Assembly (NCBI GenBank): GCA_011634665.1
Contig: WAEK01000004.1
Coordinates: 772,001-836,000, forward strand
DNA: 64,000 nucleotides
Direction: 5' to 3'
From: Mortierella sp. BCC40632
Lineage: Eukaryota; Mortierellomycota; Mortierellomycetes; Mortierellales; Mortierellaceae
The position numbers and the translations under genes were made by a program. Under the pieces are notes generated by a model that saw nothing but the letters and a program-made list of their open reading frames with translations, searched no databases and was not told where the DNA came from. Shown piece after piece: positions 33,805 to 45,553 of the stretch (its first letter is position 1; each line of letters opens with the position of its first letter).

Positions 33805-36800
33805 ATGGCCTCAGAGACGGGTCAGGGTCAGTCCTCTACTCTTCAGCTTCCCGACACTTGTGTCGGTGATGCTTGTGCAGTGGCTGGAAAGGACCATCGT
33901 TCAGCGCTCGACCTTCTACTACACAGCAAGAGCAGCACCCCTGGCTCCACCTCGGTAAACTTTGACTCTCTTGATGCGGCTTCCTTTAATGCCAAGCATT
34001 TGCAGCGTAACCCTGCCACAAATAAACGGAGGCAACCCATTGATCAGACTTCCTATTTCTTTTTAAACTTCCTTCTATCAAATAAAAGACTAGCGCCTGC
34101 AAAGGAGGCAACAACGAAAGTGAGGCTATCACAGCTCTTACGACGACGACAGTATCGACTGGAAATATAGAACCGTTTGCAGTTGCAGAACATGACATCC
34201 AGTCAAGGACTAGCAAAGGTACTCCCGCATCAGAATCTCTCAGGAGCATAATTCGCAAGTCCAGCAACGCATCTTTACTGTCGTCATCGTCGTCATCCAT
34301 CTCAAAAGGGGCTGGAACCGGGCCCTCCACCGGTGCATCAGCGAACATAGCCCCTCAATCTGGGGTCTTGCTCGCAGGGCCGGCGACCGAGACAGAGTCA
34401 GAGAACCATGAGTCCACCATTTCTCCAGACCTCCTTCAGCCTGAACAGGCGCAGCCCATTGACAACAGTGACAGCTATAGCCAGACAAGTGTCCGAACTG
34501 GTCAGGTGTCAACTCTCAGTGTCATCACAACCTGGTGGTCAGGAAGCAGCTCTACAAATGTTGGCTTGGCTGATACATCAATCATCAGTGGCGGACCCGA
34601 ATTTATCTCTACTCCAAGGACAATCGCCGCAGTACCCCCAACGACCATAGTAGAGATAGAGGGATCGGATCAACCCAGCACATCCGGTTGGGAACCCTCG
34701 GATAAAGGTGCCACTCCCATCCGGCCCATTACAACCGGATGTTCATCTCCGCAGTCTTTACCATCATCCCTCCACTCCTCGGCAAGTTTCCCAGAGTCAT
34801 TTTCAAAACATCTCAAAGGCGCAGCATTAGCAGACGGGCGCAAAGGACGATACTCGTCTTCTCTACACGAATCCTTGAATGCCCGGATACTGGATAAGGC
34901 CTCAATTCGCCAGTATGACTCGGACAATGGAGCTCACTCAGCTGATGAAAGTCAAGGAGAAGAACCTGCAGGCAGGTTGTTTATTTCTCCACTACATGCT
35001 AAAGTAACAGATTCGTCGACAAACAGTTCCAAAAAGCGATGGTCATTGTTCGGATTCGGAGCCAAGGATAACAATGCAGAGGAAATAGCCAGTCAGACCA
35101 ACAATGATTCGACATCCTATGAAAAGACGCTTCGGAGGCAGAATGATGTCTTGATTGAGCCAGAGCCGGATTCAGAGTCAGGAGCAACACCCAGCAACAA
35201 TCCCTCGATTATGGCATCCTCTCCAGAGACAAAAGGAATTGTGAATGAGGGAGCTGCGGAGACACCCAAGGTTTCCGGGTCTTCTTCTCAGACAGGCCCC
35301 GTCGCAGCTGCCGTGGTCAGCACTTCTGACCTCAGTGTTGTCATTCCACCAGGAGATTCTACTTTGAATGAAAAGATCGGCTCAGATTCGAATACTGCAG
35401 GTACCGTCTCGAGCACCTACAGCTGGCTCTCTATGATCCCTGGATATGGAAGCAAATCGGATGAGTTGAGTAGACCAAAGAGTGAATCCATAGGGAACGA
35501 AAGTACTGCAACAGACACAACCATGGAGCGCTCAGAAAGTCTTGATGGTCTAAAGGAGCCTGTACAAGAAACACCATTAATTGAAAAGGTACAGGCTTTA
35601 CAGAATGGAAACAAGAGAGCCAATGGATCGATACCATCCGCAGTTGATTCAGAGAATGAAAGCAGCAATACTGTCGTGAACAAGCCCAAGGAGATTGGAA
35701 AGGCAGCAGCAGCTCTCTCAAAGGTTCTCAAGAGGAAGAATGTTGTACTGCCCAACTATTATGAAGTATACCCGGATCTCCAACAGAGTCTCCTTCGGAC
35801 ACCAGCTAGTATTACAGCAGCTGAGTCAGCACAGAATTGTGGGCATGAGCGATGCTCGTCTTCAATCATGAAGAATGCCGTGAACGCTCTAAGCTCCCTT
35901 CTCTTTCGTTCCGCCCCAGTGTCTCCTCCCGATTCGGAGAATATGAGAGTGGTAAATCGTCAGGATACATATGCCATCAAAAAAGTGGCCATCATCGGTG
36001 TCCATGGATGGTTCCCTGTGAAATTGATCCGCACAGTGATTGGCGAGCCGACAGGGACGAGCAAAAAGTTTTGTGATGAGATGGATCTTGCACTACGGGA
36101 TTATCTCAAGGCACATGACGTAGAGTTGAACGATGAGGACATTACATGTATTCCACTAGAGGGCGAAGGAAAGGTCTTGAAGAGGGTTGAGATTCTCTAT
36201 CAAAATTTGGTCAAGAACGAAAAGTGGAGAACGGCCGTCCATGAAGCTGATCTGGTCTTGGTGGCAACACACTCTCAAGGGACACCCACAAGCACTCTAC
36301 TTATTGCTAGGCTTATCGATGAAGGAATGCTTCGTGTTCAGGAGGATGATCCAAAGATGCAGCGGATTGGAATTCTTGCCATGGCAGGGATCTCTCATGG
36401 ACCCTTCCCATTCTTGAAGGGCAATTTGATTGTCCGATGGTTTGAGGCTGAGGCAGCACAAGAGCTGTTCGAGTTTATGGACTCTGAATCAGAGATTGCC
36501 ACCAAATACCGCGATGCACTTAAAACAGTGCTCGTCTCGGGCGTCCGGTTTACGTGTGTTGCCTCTTTAGAGGATCAGGTTGTACCGTTGTACTCGGCTA
36601 TTTTGACTTCTGTTCACCATCCCTCGATCGTAAGAGCTGTGTACATTGATGGGGTTAGTTTCCAGGACGACTTTTTGACCAACCTGATTGCCTTTGCACT
36701 GCGACTCCGGAACTCTGGCGTGGACGATCATGGGGTGCTGGTTCATCTTAGTGAAGCCGTCGCTGGGAGTATCTATGGCGAAGGCCATTCGACGATTTAT

Positions 36801-37219
36801 GAAGAGCGTGAAGTCTACTTGTAAGTTTGTCCCAGTGTGATTATTTTTTGTTTTGTTTTGTTTCGTTTTAATATGGACCTTTAGTATCTTAGACAGTAGT
36901 TCTAATAACCCTACCAATTCATTCATTGTTGTTCGACAGGCTATCAATCCGAGCTTTACTAGAGCCACCCAGGAATCTAACGCGTGAACTCATCCAACAA
37001 GAGCCAACGATGCATCCTTTCCGTGCGCGCCAATCTCTCAACCCGTTCTATTTGCCATGGGGAATGCGTGGAGTGATGGATGAACTCAAGGCCAAGGGAG
37101 ACGAAGTTCTCAATGTAGAGATGGAGAAACTGAAAAAGTTGTATGACGAGTGGAACCCAGTCTCGAAGGCTATGAAGGAGATCAAGTTCCGGCTAGAGCC
37201 TGTCCGCTCCAAGCTATAA
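33805..37219 (+). CDS. MIL1-like alpha/beta hydrolase with long disordered N-terminus
   Basis: Exons 33805-34006, 34105-36820 and 36940-37219; 3198 nt, 1065 residues. Residues 1-690 are Ser/Thr-rich and disordered. The C-terminal third is an alpha/beta-hydrolase fold: VAIIGVHGWFP (first strand and oxyanion region, about residue 695), then DLVLVATHSQGTP, where the Ser of HSQG (about residue 789) is the likely nucleophile, IGILAMAGISHGPFP, and VASLEDQVVPLYS, where the Asp can be the acid of the triad. This layout resembles the fungal family of yeast YFL034W/MIL1 and YJR098C, thought to be membrane-associated lipases. The substrate is not visible. Exon 3 (LEPPRNLTRELIQQEP) continues the domain to a basic C-terminus. 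The acceptor of intron 1 was chosen by phase. Confidence 0.78.
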
Positions 37220-37616
37220 TTAGGTCCAATACGACAAAAAAAAATCATAAAAAATTAAAGGCAACGTGGCATGTAAAAAAACAAGACAAGTGTCTAGAGG
37301 TTCTGAAAAAGAGCGAGTCAGCTTCGTGCCTTGATTACCACATACCGCAGCGCCATCAAAAAACAAAAAGCTTTGTCCAAAGAGTTGGTGGCGCACTTTG
37401 ACTGGATATGGTCTTTTGTCCTTGTAGGGGACCCCTGTTGCTCAGTCACTGTCACACTTGAGCTTTCTTCAGAGTCCCCCTTCCTTTTCTTTTTTGTAAC
37501 GCATTCTTTTTATCAGCCATGGATTTCGAGATCCCGCGTTCATCGGCTACAGTCCTGGCATGTCTCTTCTTACTGCGATGCTGCCTAGCAGAGCCCTTCT
37601 CATTGATTTGATTTGA

Positions 37617-38651
37617 ATGGGATCCCCATTTGTGGTACCCTCATTGCTAACCTCTTGGGTGATTGGTAATACTTCATGGGGTTGTTCCATTAGCTGGTGG
37701 GCCACGCGGGCATCGGAAAGAGAAGACTTGCCTCATGCATCCTTTCTGAGGTGACTAGACAACCTCCACAAAGAGGACCCGACGCTCCCATATTGCCACA
37801 TGAAGCCAAGTTGACCACCGATCCTAGTCAAATTAGTTCCGATACAGGCTTACGCTTCAGGACTACAGAAACCCTCCCTCTCGCCCATACTAAAGAAGGA
37901 GCGACAGACAATGAGGGTCTCCTACAATTACTAAAGGTCGATTCCAGGACTCTAGTCAAGGGGGCAGGAGAGTTGGTTGCCGAATCTGTGACTCGATACG
38001 ATTTGATCCTCTTTGTAGTAGACATGACAAGTCAAAGCTCTTGGGATCTCTGTAAACAATCTCTTTTGTGCCTCGAACCAGCATGGTTCCTAGGTCGATG
38101 TGCAATCATAGTCACGCAAGGTAAAGCACTATTTTGCATAAACGGAATACTCGCTATTAAGCATCGGAGGAAATGGGAGGAAAGTGTGCGCCTGAATTCC
38201 CCCGCATTGATACCGGCCTGTGTGCTTCTTCTTCCTTTTTCTCATTTCCCCACTTTTTTTTTTGTATCCTTCCCCGCTTATTTGCTCTTTAGTGGCCAAG
38301 GTTTCCAAGTATGCATTTGACCGAGACGAAATCACAAACTTTTTGGGTGACTTTTACAACGTTCCCACGCTGTGGACGAACCTTGACGACGACGTTCAAG
38401 TTCCAGTTACTGCACACCAGATTGTGAACCTTTTGGAAGTCAATACCGGATACCGAAGACCATCTAAATACAGGACTGGGGGTGGCCATGATTATGAGCT
38501 GAGTCGTGGCGATGGAGTCTATAGGTTGGCTCGACCTAATGGCTCTACTATTGGAATGGCTGAACATCGATCAACAGCCATGTATTTGATGGCCGAGACA
38601 CCGGATAAATTTACGGTTCAGATGACTGTATTGCCGTCCTCTCAACACTAA
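37617..38651 (+). CDS. CENP-M-like pseudo-GTPase (inner kinetochore)
   Basis: Exons 37617-37634, 37694-38120 and 38293-38651; 804 nt, 267 residues. The key part, YDLILFVVDMTSQSSWDLC followed by CLEPAWFLGRCAIIVTQ, matches the central segment of vertebrate CENP-M, a small-GTPase-like protein without activity that holds together the CENP-H/I/K/M module of the inner kinetochore. The N-terminus has LVGHAGIGKRRLA, a near-complete P-loop with Arg where Ser/Thr should be. A poorly conserved insert (residues about 30-95) and a C-terminal extension of about 70 residues make it longer than the 180-residue human protein. The first exon (MGSPFV) is short and chosen because an in-frame stop precedes exon 2; another start is possible. 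A divergent small GTPase of another kind is the alternative. Confidence 0.6.
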
Positions 38652-38749
38652 ATGACAATGGGGCCATGAGTAAAAGCAAGAGGCAAGGTTAGGGGATACT
38701 AGGAGGGGGGCACATTGGGTCTAGGAGGGGGCATAGTGAATGCCGTTTT

Positions 38750-38782
<33 letters not shown>

Positions 38783-39401
38783 CGCCAGAAGCCGTAGCAA
38801 TGATAGGCAAGTTGCGGACCTAAAAAAAATCCATGGCTTTCCCAACATGTACTATACTATTTTTGTTTACAAAGCAAAGCATCTCATCATACTAAAATTG
38901 ATGGCTAAAACAACGAATATGAAAGAGCCAGATATACCTTTGGCCCCATCTTTACTTTTATTGCTTGTCCGTTCAGTAAATCAATCACGTGCGGTAAGGT
39001 TGCCCGCAAATCGGGGGTTGGTGCCTTTTCCTCCTCCACGAGTCATGCCGGTGAGAGGTGTTGAGAAACCGCGGGGAGAAAGAAAGAAAGAAAGAAAAAG
39101 TATCAAGAGATTCGATGTTAACCGTTTTTTTCTTTTTTCCCTAACACCCTCGAGTCATTCGCCGGAAGGATGAGGAGCACCGGGCAAGAGAAGGAGCAAG
39201 AGCACAACTCTTGTTGGAGCGTATAAAGATACCGGGGTGAACCTTTCTTTGAACTAGTTATTTTTTTTCCATACCCTTGACCAAAAAGCTATCACTCTAT
39301 CCTTTTTCTTTCTCTCTTTCCCAACCTCCTCAATACACGTCTACGGCTCATTTGTACTTCACGCCCAGCGGACCCCCTTATTTAACAACCACTTTACAAT
39401 C
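38652..39401. other. Spacer between CENP-M-like gene and oxidoreductase
   Basis: Contains a poly-A run (about 38751-38780), purine-rich sequence near 39080 and a pyrimidine-rich stretch before the downstream ATG. I see no gene. Confidence 0.6.
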
Positions 39402-40518
39402 ATGACCAAGAAGAATCAAATTCTCCACCTGAAGCATCAGGATAGGATCGGATGGATCGGTCTTGGACAAATGGGATACTATATGGCAAACAACCTGCAG
39501 CGATACCTGGCCTCTCTGCACCTAACCATGACCGTCTGGAACCGAACAGCAGCCAAGACAGCAAAGCTGCAACATCATGGAGTGCATGTAGCCACTTCGC
39601 TCGAAGATCTGGTCGCACAGAGCAACATTATTTTCACATCTCTCAAAGACGATGCTGCGGTCGAGGAAGTCTACGAGACGTTGATTGACCTGGCTGGACA
39701 GGTAGACCATTCGATCATCTTTGTGGAGACCAGTACCATCTACCCAGCCTTGGCTGCTCGGCTCAAGGAGAGACTTGCGGTCACGCCACAGCACACATAT
39801 CTTCAGTGCCCAGGTAGGTGAAAAAAAAAAAAAAAAAAAAAAAAAGCCTGAGAGCCCTCTATTCCAATGTGCTTACTAGCTCTCTCTCTATCTCTCTCTT
39901 CCTCTTACACAATCACGACTGTCAATAGTGTTTGGACGCCCGCCTGTGGCAAAGGCGGCCAAGTTGGTCTGGGTGACCAGCGGAGACGAAAAGGCGATCA
40001 AAAAGATGTGCCTTTACTTCACAACCATGTCCAAATCGATCATCCATCTCCGGACCACCGATGTCTCCCGTGCCAGTGCCTTCAAGTTGGTTGGCAACTT
40101 CTTTGTTGTGGGAACCATGGAACTGTTGGCAGAAGGGTTGACCTTGGCTGAGAAATCTGGATTGGATCCAGAAACGAGTCTCAAGTTCATCGAGACGTTT
40201 TTCCCGGCCCCGGCTTGGATCGAGTATAGCCACAAGATGATCGATGGCAAGGTCTCACACAAAGATTTGGGATTCTCGGTCGATCTAGGTCTGAAGGATG
40301 TTGGTCATATGCTTCAGCTTGCACAAGAGACAGGCTCGTCCTTACCCTCTGCAGATCTGGCATATCGACATTTGAAGGTTCAGCAAGAGAAAGGATGTGG
40401 TAGTCAGGATTGGAGCAGTCTGATCAACACGTTGCGCCAGGCCTCTGAATTACCTTTGGTCCAAGAGCAGGATGTCGAAAGGGAGGGGCCTCCACTGTAT
40501 GAGGCTAAAGAGAAGTAG
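39402..40518 (+). CDS. 3-hydroxyisobutyrate dehydrogenase-like oxidoreductase
   Basis: Member of the beta-hydroxyacid dehydrogenase family (6-phosphogluconate-dehydrogenase-like fold). Exons 39402-39813 and 39929-40518; 1002 nt, 333 residues. The N-terminal Rossmann motif IGWIGLGQMGYYMANNL binds the dinucleotide; VWNRTAAK follows, where Asn-Arg after the second strand suggests NADP rather than NAD. The substrate-binding segment after VETSTIYP and the catalytic Lys in ASAFKLVGNFF with its helix partner Asn are present, as is the C-terminal KDLGFSVDLGLKDV motif with its usual Lys-Asp. No mitochondrial presequence is evident, so it is probably cytosolic. The exact substrate cannot be read from sequence. 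The single intron contains a poly-A run. Confidence 0.88.
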
Positions 40519-41514
40519 ATCTCATAGTTTTCTTTTCATCCTGTATAATCCCTCACCCCTTCACCCCACTAGACGATTGTAGCGCTGAGAAATAATTTCT
40601 ACAAGAGAGCAGTAAAATGAACAGCATGCCTGTAAAAAGGGTCCTGCATATATTTTTTTTTTTTTTTTTTTTTTTTTATTGATGTCCGTGAGCAACCTCC
40701 TGAAAACGAAGGAGAGAAACCGCGTTTCTCCTCTCTCTCAAGACTGTAGGTTTGTTTCCCCTCACTCTCACTCCCTCTCCGCGTCGCGCCCTTTTTTTTC
40801 GGCCCTTCCTTTTGGTTTGTGCGTAGAAACGGGGCGGCAGGGCAATTAGCCGGCGGACCAAAGACAAAGGGCGGAGGTCAGGGAGGAGAAAGGGTGAGGA
40901 ATAGAAAGAGGGAAGAGAAGTCCACAGGACCAAAGTCCGGAGGACGAAAGTGTGTCTCTCCTACTCCTCTTCTTCTACTTTTTTTTGTATAGATGTGGTT
41001 CCCAGGCTATTCATACCACTGTTTTCCCTATTCATCCGCTAAGGGCCTTTTCTGAGTCGCGAGTCGCAGTCCCACGTACAATTCGATTCGTCGCGGTCAA
41101 CGCCGTCCAGCAGACAGAGATATCAGGAAGAGGCATATTTGCATAGCGCGTTTCTTTGGTTTGAGAAGAGGAGAGAACATGCTCTGAGGTTCTGAATTTA
41201 CCGCACAACTTGGCAAGAAAAAATAAAGGGCCTCGGCCAATCTTTGTTTAGGGCTTTAGTCCCATATATCTCCTACTCTGAACGTTGTCGTCTCATCATG
41301 TCCCGAGGGCATGACGCAGGGTGTTCCATGTCTTTCTATCTTTTCTCGTCCCTTGTCCCTCCTCTACCTCTTTATTCTCGAAGCAAAACATGCATCTGGA
41401 CCCGGGTGTGGATCGGGGTAATGGGAAGCGAGAGATTAAGGGATCAAGGGATCAAGGGATCAGGGCTGATGGGATGTTCCCTGTAAATCGATGTTTGGGA
41501 CTATGGTTTTATCG

Positions 41515-41547
<33 letters not shown>

Positions 41548-42784
41548 TATTCATTATTGCCCTGGTCAATTATTGATCTGGTCCCCTCATTTCTCATCAA
41601 TAGAATGGTTGATAGGTGGCCGTAGAGATACACGTATTGGAGGAGGGGGAGGGGTAAAAGGTCCTCCCTACCACCTAGGAGGTTAACAAAAAACGAGGAA
41701 ACCCAAAGAACATCAAGGTCGTTTGATTACCATTTTGTTGTTGTTGCTGTTCACTGGCCAGATCGGCCAATCGTGATCAAGAATTTGTTTGAACCCGGAC
41801 CGACACTAGAGATGGGGAACAAGAAGAAGAGAAAAAAACCAGTCCCTCATATCAGAGTGGGAGGGCGGGAGAGAGACTGGGCGGATCCCTGGTCAGATCG
41901 ATCCAAAATTAAAGCGGGCCCGTGAAGAGTAAGCAAAGAGGCTCGGCGAGCACTCTGGGCTCCTGCGATTGGCTGGATAATAACCAGGGTGCGGGCATGA
42001 GTGCAGGGGCAAAGAGAAAGAAAAGCCGATGGTGCCTGAATTGTGCCATTTATGGGAGGGGATCCTGTCGGAGAACAAACCAAACAACGGGCGGTTGGCG
42101 TGCTATTCAGGGACTGTCAAGAGAAAAAAGAGAATGAACAAGAGAGAGTGTTTACATGTAGACGATTAATAAAATTCTGAGAGGGACACTGCCCCCTCTC
42201 TTTCCGCAACAGCCTCTCCTTCATTTACCAGCGCAGGGGTCCTTTTGTCTGCTACTCTTCTCTTGTCTGCCAAAAAGATAAAGTGGTCTGGTCTCACGAG
42301 CCCCGCTTCAGACAAGAGGGGTTTTGAAATCCAGACTTACGAAATCGACCACCTTGAATCTCCATCTGTTGTTGTTGCTGTATTTGCGCCACGCGAGGAG
42401 TGAGTAAGAGAAAAAAATGCACGGGGCGTAGTGCTCTCACCCGCTCAGCTCTGCGGGCACTGTATCGGAGGGGTAAACCCTGGCAGGGGCCGCAGCGACC
42501 CCTGACCCAGGCACTCTGTTCGGATATGAACAGGGCACACACACACTCGTCACTCATATAGGGGAAAAGTACATATTGACAAGGAAGAGACAAAGCTCAG
42601 CATGCTTCCTGGGACCTGTTGATCAAGTATAAAAGGGCATGCACTCAGCATGTCTTTTTGTTCTCCATCCCACTCTACTTCAAGAGCCAAAGACAGCAAG
42701 AACAAAAAGAAAAAACACAACTCTTCCTTCTCTCAGCACACAACAAACTACCCCACTCTCTCACCTTTTCACTTTTCTTTCACA
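40519..42784. other. 2.3-kb spacer, gene-free
   Basis: Contains a poly-T run (about 40651-40678), CT repeats (41518-41545), a short tandem GGGATCAA array (about 41438-41462) and a GC-richer patch (42400-42520). A TATA box lies near the right end. Open frames are short and without family features. Confidence 0.6.
42628..42635 (+). promoter_or_regulatory. TATA box of the secreted DPBB protein gene
   Basis: TATAAAAG, 150 bp upstream of the ATG at 42785, followed by a pyrimidine/A-rich leader. This is one of the few clear TATA boxes in the window and suits a strongly or conditionally expressed secreted protein. Confidence 0.6.
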
Positions 42785-43270
42785 ATGGCCATCTTCTACA
42801 AGTTCGCTCTCGTCGCCGCTGCCACCCTTGCAATGGTCTCGGCTGCCCCTGTTAACAACAATATCAACGCCCCCACCCGCAACACGACCGCTACCTTGAT
42901 CACCTCCAAGGACTCCATCCTCGACGACATGAACGCAAGCGGCTCTGTCAGCATCAAAGCCTCCTCCTCGGGCTCCGGTCCCTTCACTGGCCGCGGCACC
43001 TGGTTCACCGATGATTTCGGTAGCTGTGGCATCCCCTTCGACACCAACGATATGATTGTTGCCATGAACGAGGCCAAGATGCAAGGCCGCGCCTTGTGCG
43101 GCAAATATGTCTCGATCACCTATGGAGGCAAGACAGTTCGCGCTCGCGTCACGGATACTTGCCCCTCCCAGTACTGCTCCTCCACTGCTCTTGATCTTTC
43201 CCAGGCTGTCTTCAAGCAGCTCGCTCCCTTGGACAAGGGTGTCATCCAGATCCAGTGGCAGCTCGAGTAA
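42785..43270 (+). CDS. Small secreted double-psi beta-barrel (RlpA/expansin-like) protein
   Basis: Single exon, 161 residues. Residues 1-20 (MAIFYKFALVAAATLAMVSA) form a clean signal peptide with an Ala-rich cleavage site. After a Ser/Thr-rich spacer the domain has GPFTGRGTWF, SCGIPFD, IVAMNEAKM, LCGKYVSITYGGKTVRARVTDTCPSQYCSSTALDLS and a final VIQIQWQL strand. This is the barwin/expansin-like DPBB fold with paired Cys and the DTCP and ALDLS motifs. The expansin C-terminal cellulose-binding domain is absent. Such proteins are extracellular and may loosen walls or act as effectors; function here is unknown. High codon bias (Cys-Cys-ending codons) and the TATA box suggest strong expression. Confidence 0.88.
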   Translation: MAIFYKFALVAAATLAMVSAAPVNNNINAPTRNTTATLITSKDSILDDMNASGSVSIKASSSGSGPFTGRGTWFTDDFGSCGIPFDTNDMIVAMNEAKMQGRALCGKYVSITYGGKTVRARVTDTCPSQYCSSTALDLSQAVFKQLAPLDKGVIQIQWQLE

Positions 43271-43681
43271 ACGAGAAACAGAAAGAAGAAAAAAAAAGGA
43301 GAATCAAACGATTGGATGCGATGGGACGGCGAGAAAGATACTCTATCCTCTACCCCTTTACTTTCATTTCTCCTGGGTTGCTGGACAGCCCAGAATGATT
43401 GGTCGACTACCCACAATTCGGTGGGAGGCCATCTGTATACTACCAACGAAAAAAAGAAAGAAAGAAATGCTTGTGCAGAGCACAAGTCTGAATAAATACA
43501 GAATCATCCTTTGATACTACAACATATATACTTTTATCGTCTTCGAGGAAAGAGGAAGGGAAAATGGTGAATGATAACAGAATTTATATAACAGAGAAGA
43601 GTGCTTTTCCCTTTCAACCTCTCCTATCTTCTATTCTCATAAGACACATCCATGGTAGATGGGAAGGGAAAGAGGGGACGT

Positions 43682-45553
43682 TCAGACCCGTCCTACCAAG
43701 TCAGGATTCTCATCTGTATACACAAGTAACTTTGACCCAATCTCATCCGCATCAAACGAAACTGATGGTTGTTGAGATGATGATACCAAAGGTGCCAAAG
43801 CAGAAAATGGGAACGATAGAGGCTGATAATACCCCCATGAATGACTTGAATCCACATTTGAGAGACTCGCTGTCGTCGCCGAATAAGATGAAGAACAGGT
43901 CGAGAGTGTAGGGGAAGATTCAATGGTCTTTTCACTCATCAATGGCATATCCAGAAATGGAACTGGACCAAAATGAGGGGTCGACAGCGGATCCGAGAAT
44001 GAACTTGAAAATGAACTCGATAGTGACGACGATGAAGATGAGAACGATAAAGGTGGTGTGCTTGAGAGTCCGTCAATAAAGGCACCTTGACTAACTGCCT
44101 CGTAAAAAGGACTCTTACCGCTCTCATCGCCACCACCACTACCACTGTGGTCATAAACATGGTTACTATTACACGGATGGGTCGAAAGATGATTCGATGG
44201 CAAAGCTATAGCATATGGGGTAGGGAAAGGTAATGGAGTTGCGAGGGGTGTAGGCATAGGGGTGGGGAAGGGTATAGGCATAGGAAGGGATGGGAGTATT
44301 GGTTGGGCAATGGAAGGAAAAGGCTCGAGCCATGGTCCTTGCCAAAGCTCTACTGGGCTTGATGTCTTGGAAGAGGAAGTAGAGACTGTTTGCATCAAGT
44401 CAAGCGGAAGAGCTAAGGTCATCTTTGCCTCCGAGGTTTCATTGGTAGGATTTGCCGTCGTCATCGATGTTGTTGTCAATGTTGTTGTCAATGTTGTCGT
44501 CGAGGACTTGGAGAGCGTGCTGCAGCCAGGATAATTGCTGATAAGGACCGGGGTGGCTGCAGTCTTGTTGCGGGTGCGATGAGCTCTACCAAGTTCAGAG
44601 GAACCTCGTGTATTCAAGTCCACGAATAGAGACGGGTTCCACCGCGGAGGGAGGGTATTCTTGACTCCTTCTACTGAACCAAGGGAGCTGTCATGGGACG
44701 ATACAGATTCGTCTGTCGGGGTAACAAAGGTCACAGTGAAGTGTCTCTCTCTCGATGAGCGGCTTCGCCGGTCAACCTTTGTGCTTCTTTGGACAGATGA
44801 TCCAGTAGATGCGAGTACAGAGTGTGAAGGCGCATGTCTAGAGTATGCTAGAGACTGCGCCTCTGGCAAAGCAACTTGACAAGGTGATGGGTGGTGAACA
44901 AAATGTGAATGTGGGAGTGAAAGTGAATGTGAGGCTACATGAGTATCTAGACGAAAAGAGATGTTTGGCGTCGTCCCCACCACAGGGACATCTTCATGAC
45001 TTTCGACGTTTTTTTTCTTGCTAGTGCTTTTTGTTTTTCTTGCCCTGGGTTGGAACTTGTACTTTGGATGCTCCACTCGATGCAACCTATTGGCCTCGAT
45101 CTGCAGCTTCTTGTAATGGCTCATCTCTTCTGGGGAAAGGGCCCTCCAAGCCTTGCCAATCTCCCTTGACTTTTCAGCAACTGTCCTTGCAGTAGAAAAT
45201 TGTGAGCGTTCCTTTCGGAAAATCATGAACATGTTGAGTGGGCGTGGAATCTTGTTTTTCGGCTTGGGAATGCGTTTCTTTGGGGGGCGCTTTGGGGAAG
45301 GTGGTTCATATTTGATAGTATCTGCCCTTGGATGGGAGCCAGGGTTTGGCGAATTTGTGGAATTTAAATCAGCTGGTAGAGGTGTAGGTGGTGCAGATGT
45401 TGTGAGAAGGGTGCTCTCGTTGTGGGTTGCTGAGGTAATCGTGGGATGGGTATGAATGGGGCCGTGAAACGGAGGGATTGTTGGAGGGGACATCTGGTCA
45501 CCCTTAGATGCTGGGTATGAGTGTCGGGCTGTTGGTGTCATTGTGCGAGTCAT
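43682..45553 (-). CDS. MATA-type HMG-box transcription factor
   Basis: Single-exon gene of 623 residues. Residues about 102-170 form an HMG box of the mating-type (MATA) class: IPRPLNMFMIFRKERSQF, SREIGKAWRALSPEEMSHYKKL and HPKYKFQPR. A basic stretch (KRPPKKRIPKPKNK) lies before the box and another (RARKTKSTSKKK) after it; both could serve as nuclear localisation signals. The rest is disordered, with Ser, Thr and Pro stretches and a tandem Thr-rich segment near the middle. HMG proteins of this class include sex-determination factors of zygomycete fungi, but the usual sex-locus neighbours (triose-phosphate transporter and RNA helicase) are not here, so a general regulatory role is as likely. 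It converges with the secreted DPBB gene. Confidence 0.88.
   Translation of the reverse strand: MTRTMTPTARHSYPASKGDQMSPPTIPPFHGPIHTHPTITSATHNESTLLTTSAPPTPLPADLNSTNSPNPGSHPRADTIKYEPPSPKRPPKKRIPKPKNKIPRPLNMFMIFRKERSQFSTARTVAEKSREIGKAWRALSPEEMSHYKKLQIEANRLHRVEHPKYKFQPRARKTKSTSKKKNVESHEDVPVVGTTPNISFRLDTHVASHSLSLPHSHFVHHPSPCQVALPEAQSLAYSRHAPSHSVLASTGSSVQRSTKVDRRSRSSRERHFTVTFVTPTDESVSSHDSSLGSVEGVKNTLPPRWNPSLFVDLNTRGSSELGRAHRTRNKTAATPVLISNYPGCSTLSKSSTTTLTTTLTTTSMTTANPTNETSEAKMTLALPLDLMQTVSTSSSKTSSPVELWQGPWLEPFPSIAQPILPSLPMPIPFPTPMPTPLATPLPFPTPYAIALPSNHLSTHPCNSNHVYDHSGSGGGDESGKSPFYEAVSQGAFIDGLSSTPPLSFSSSSSSLSSSFSSSFSDPLSTPHFGPVPFLDMPLMSEKTIESSPTLSTCSSSYSATTASLSNVDSSHSWGYYQPLSFPFSALAPLVSSSQQPSVSFDADEIGSKLLVYTDENPDLVGRV

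Noticed and set aside
43682..45553. Calling the HMG gene sexP or sexM
   Set aside because: The flanking genes of known zygomycete sex loci are absent and the HMG box alone does not separate these from other MATA-type factors.
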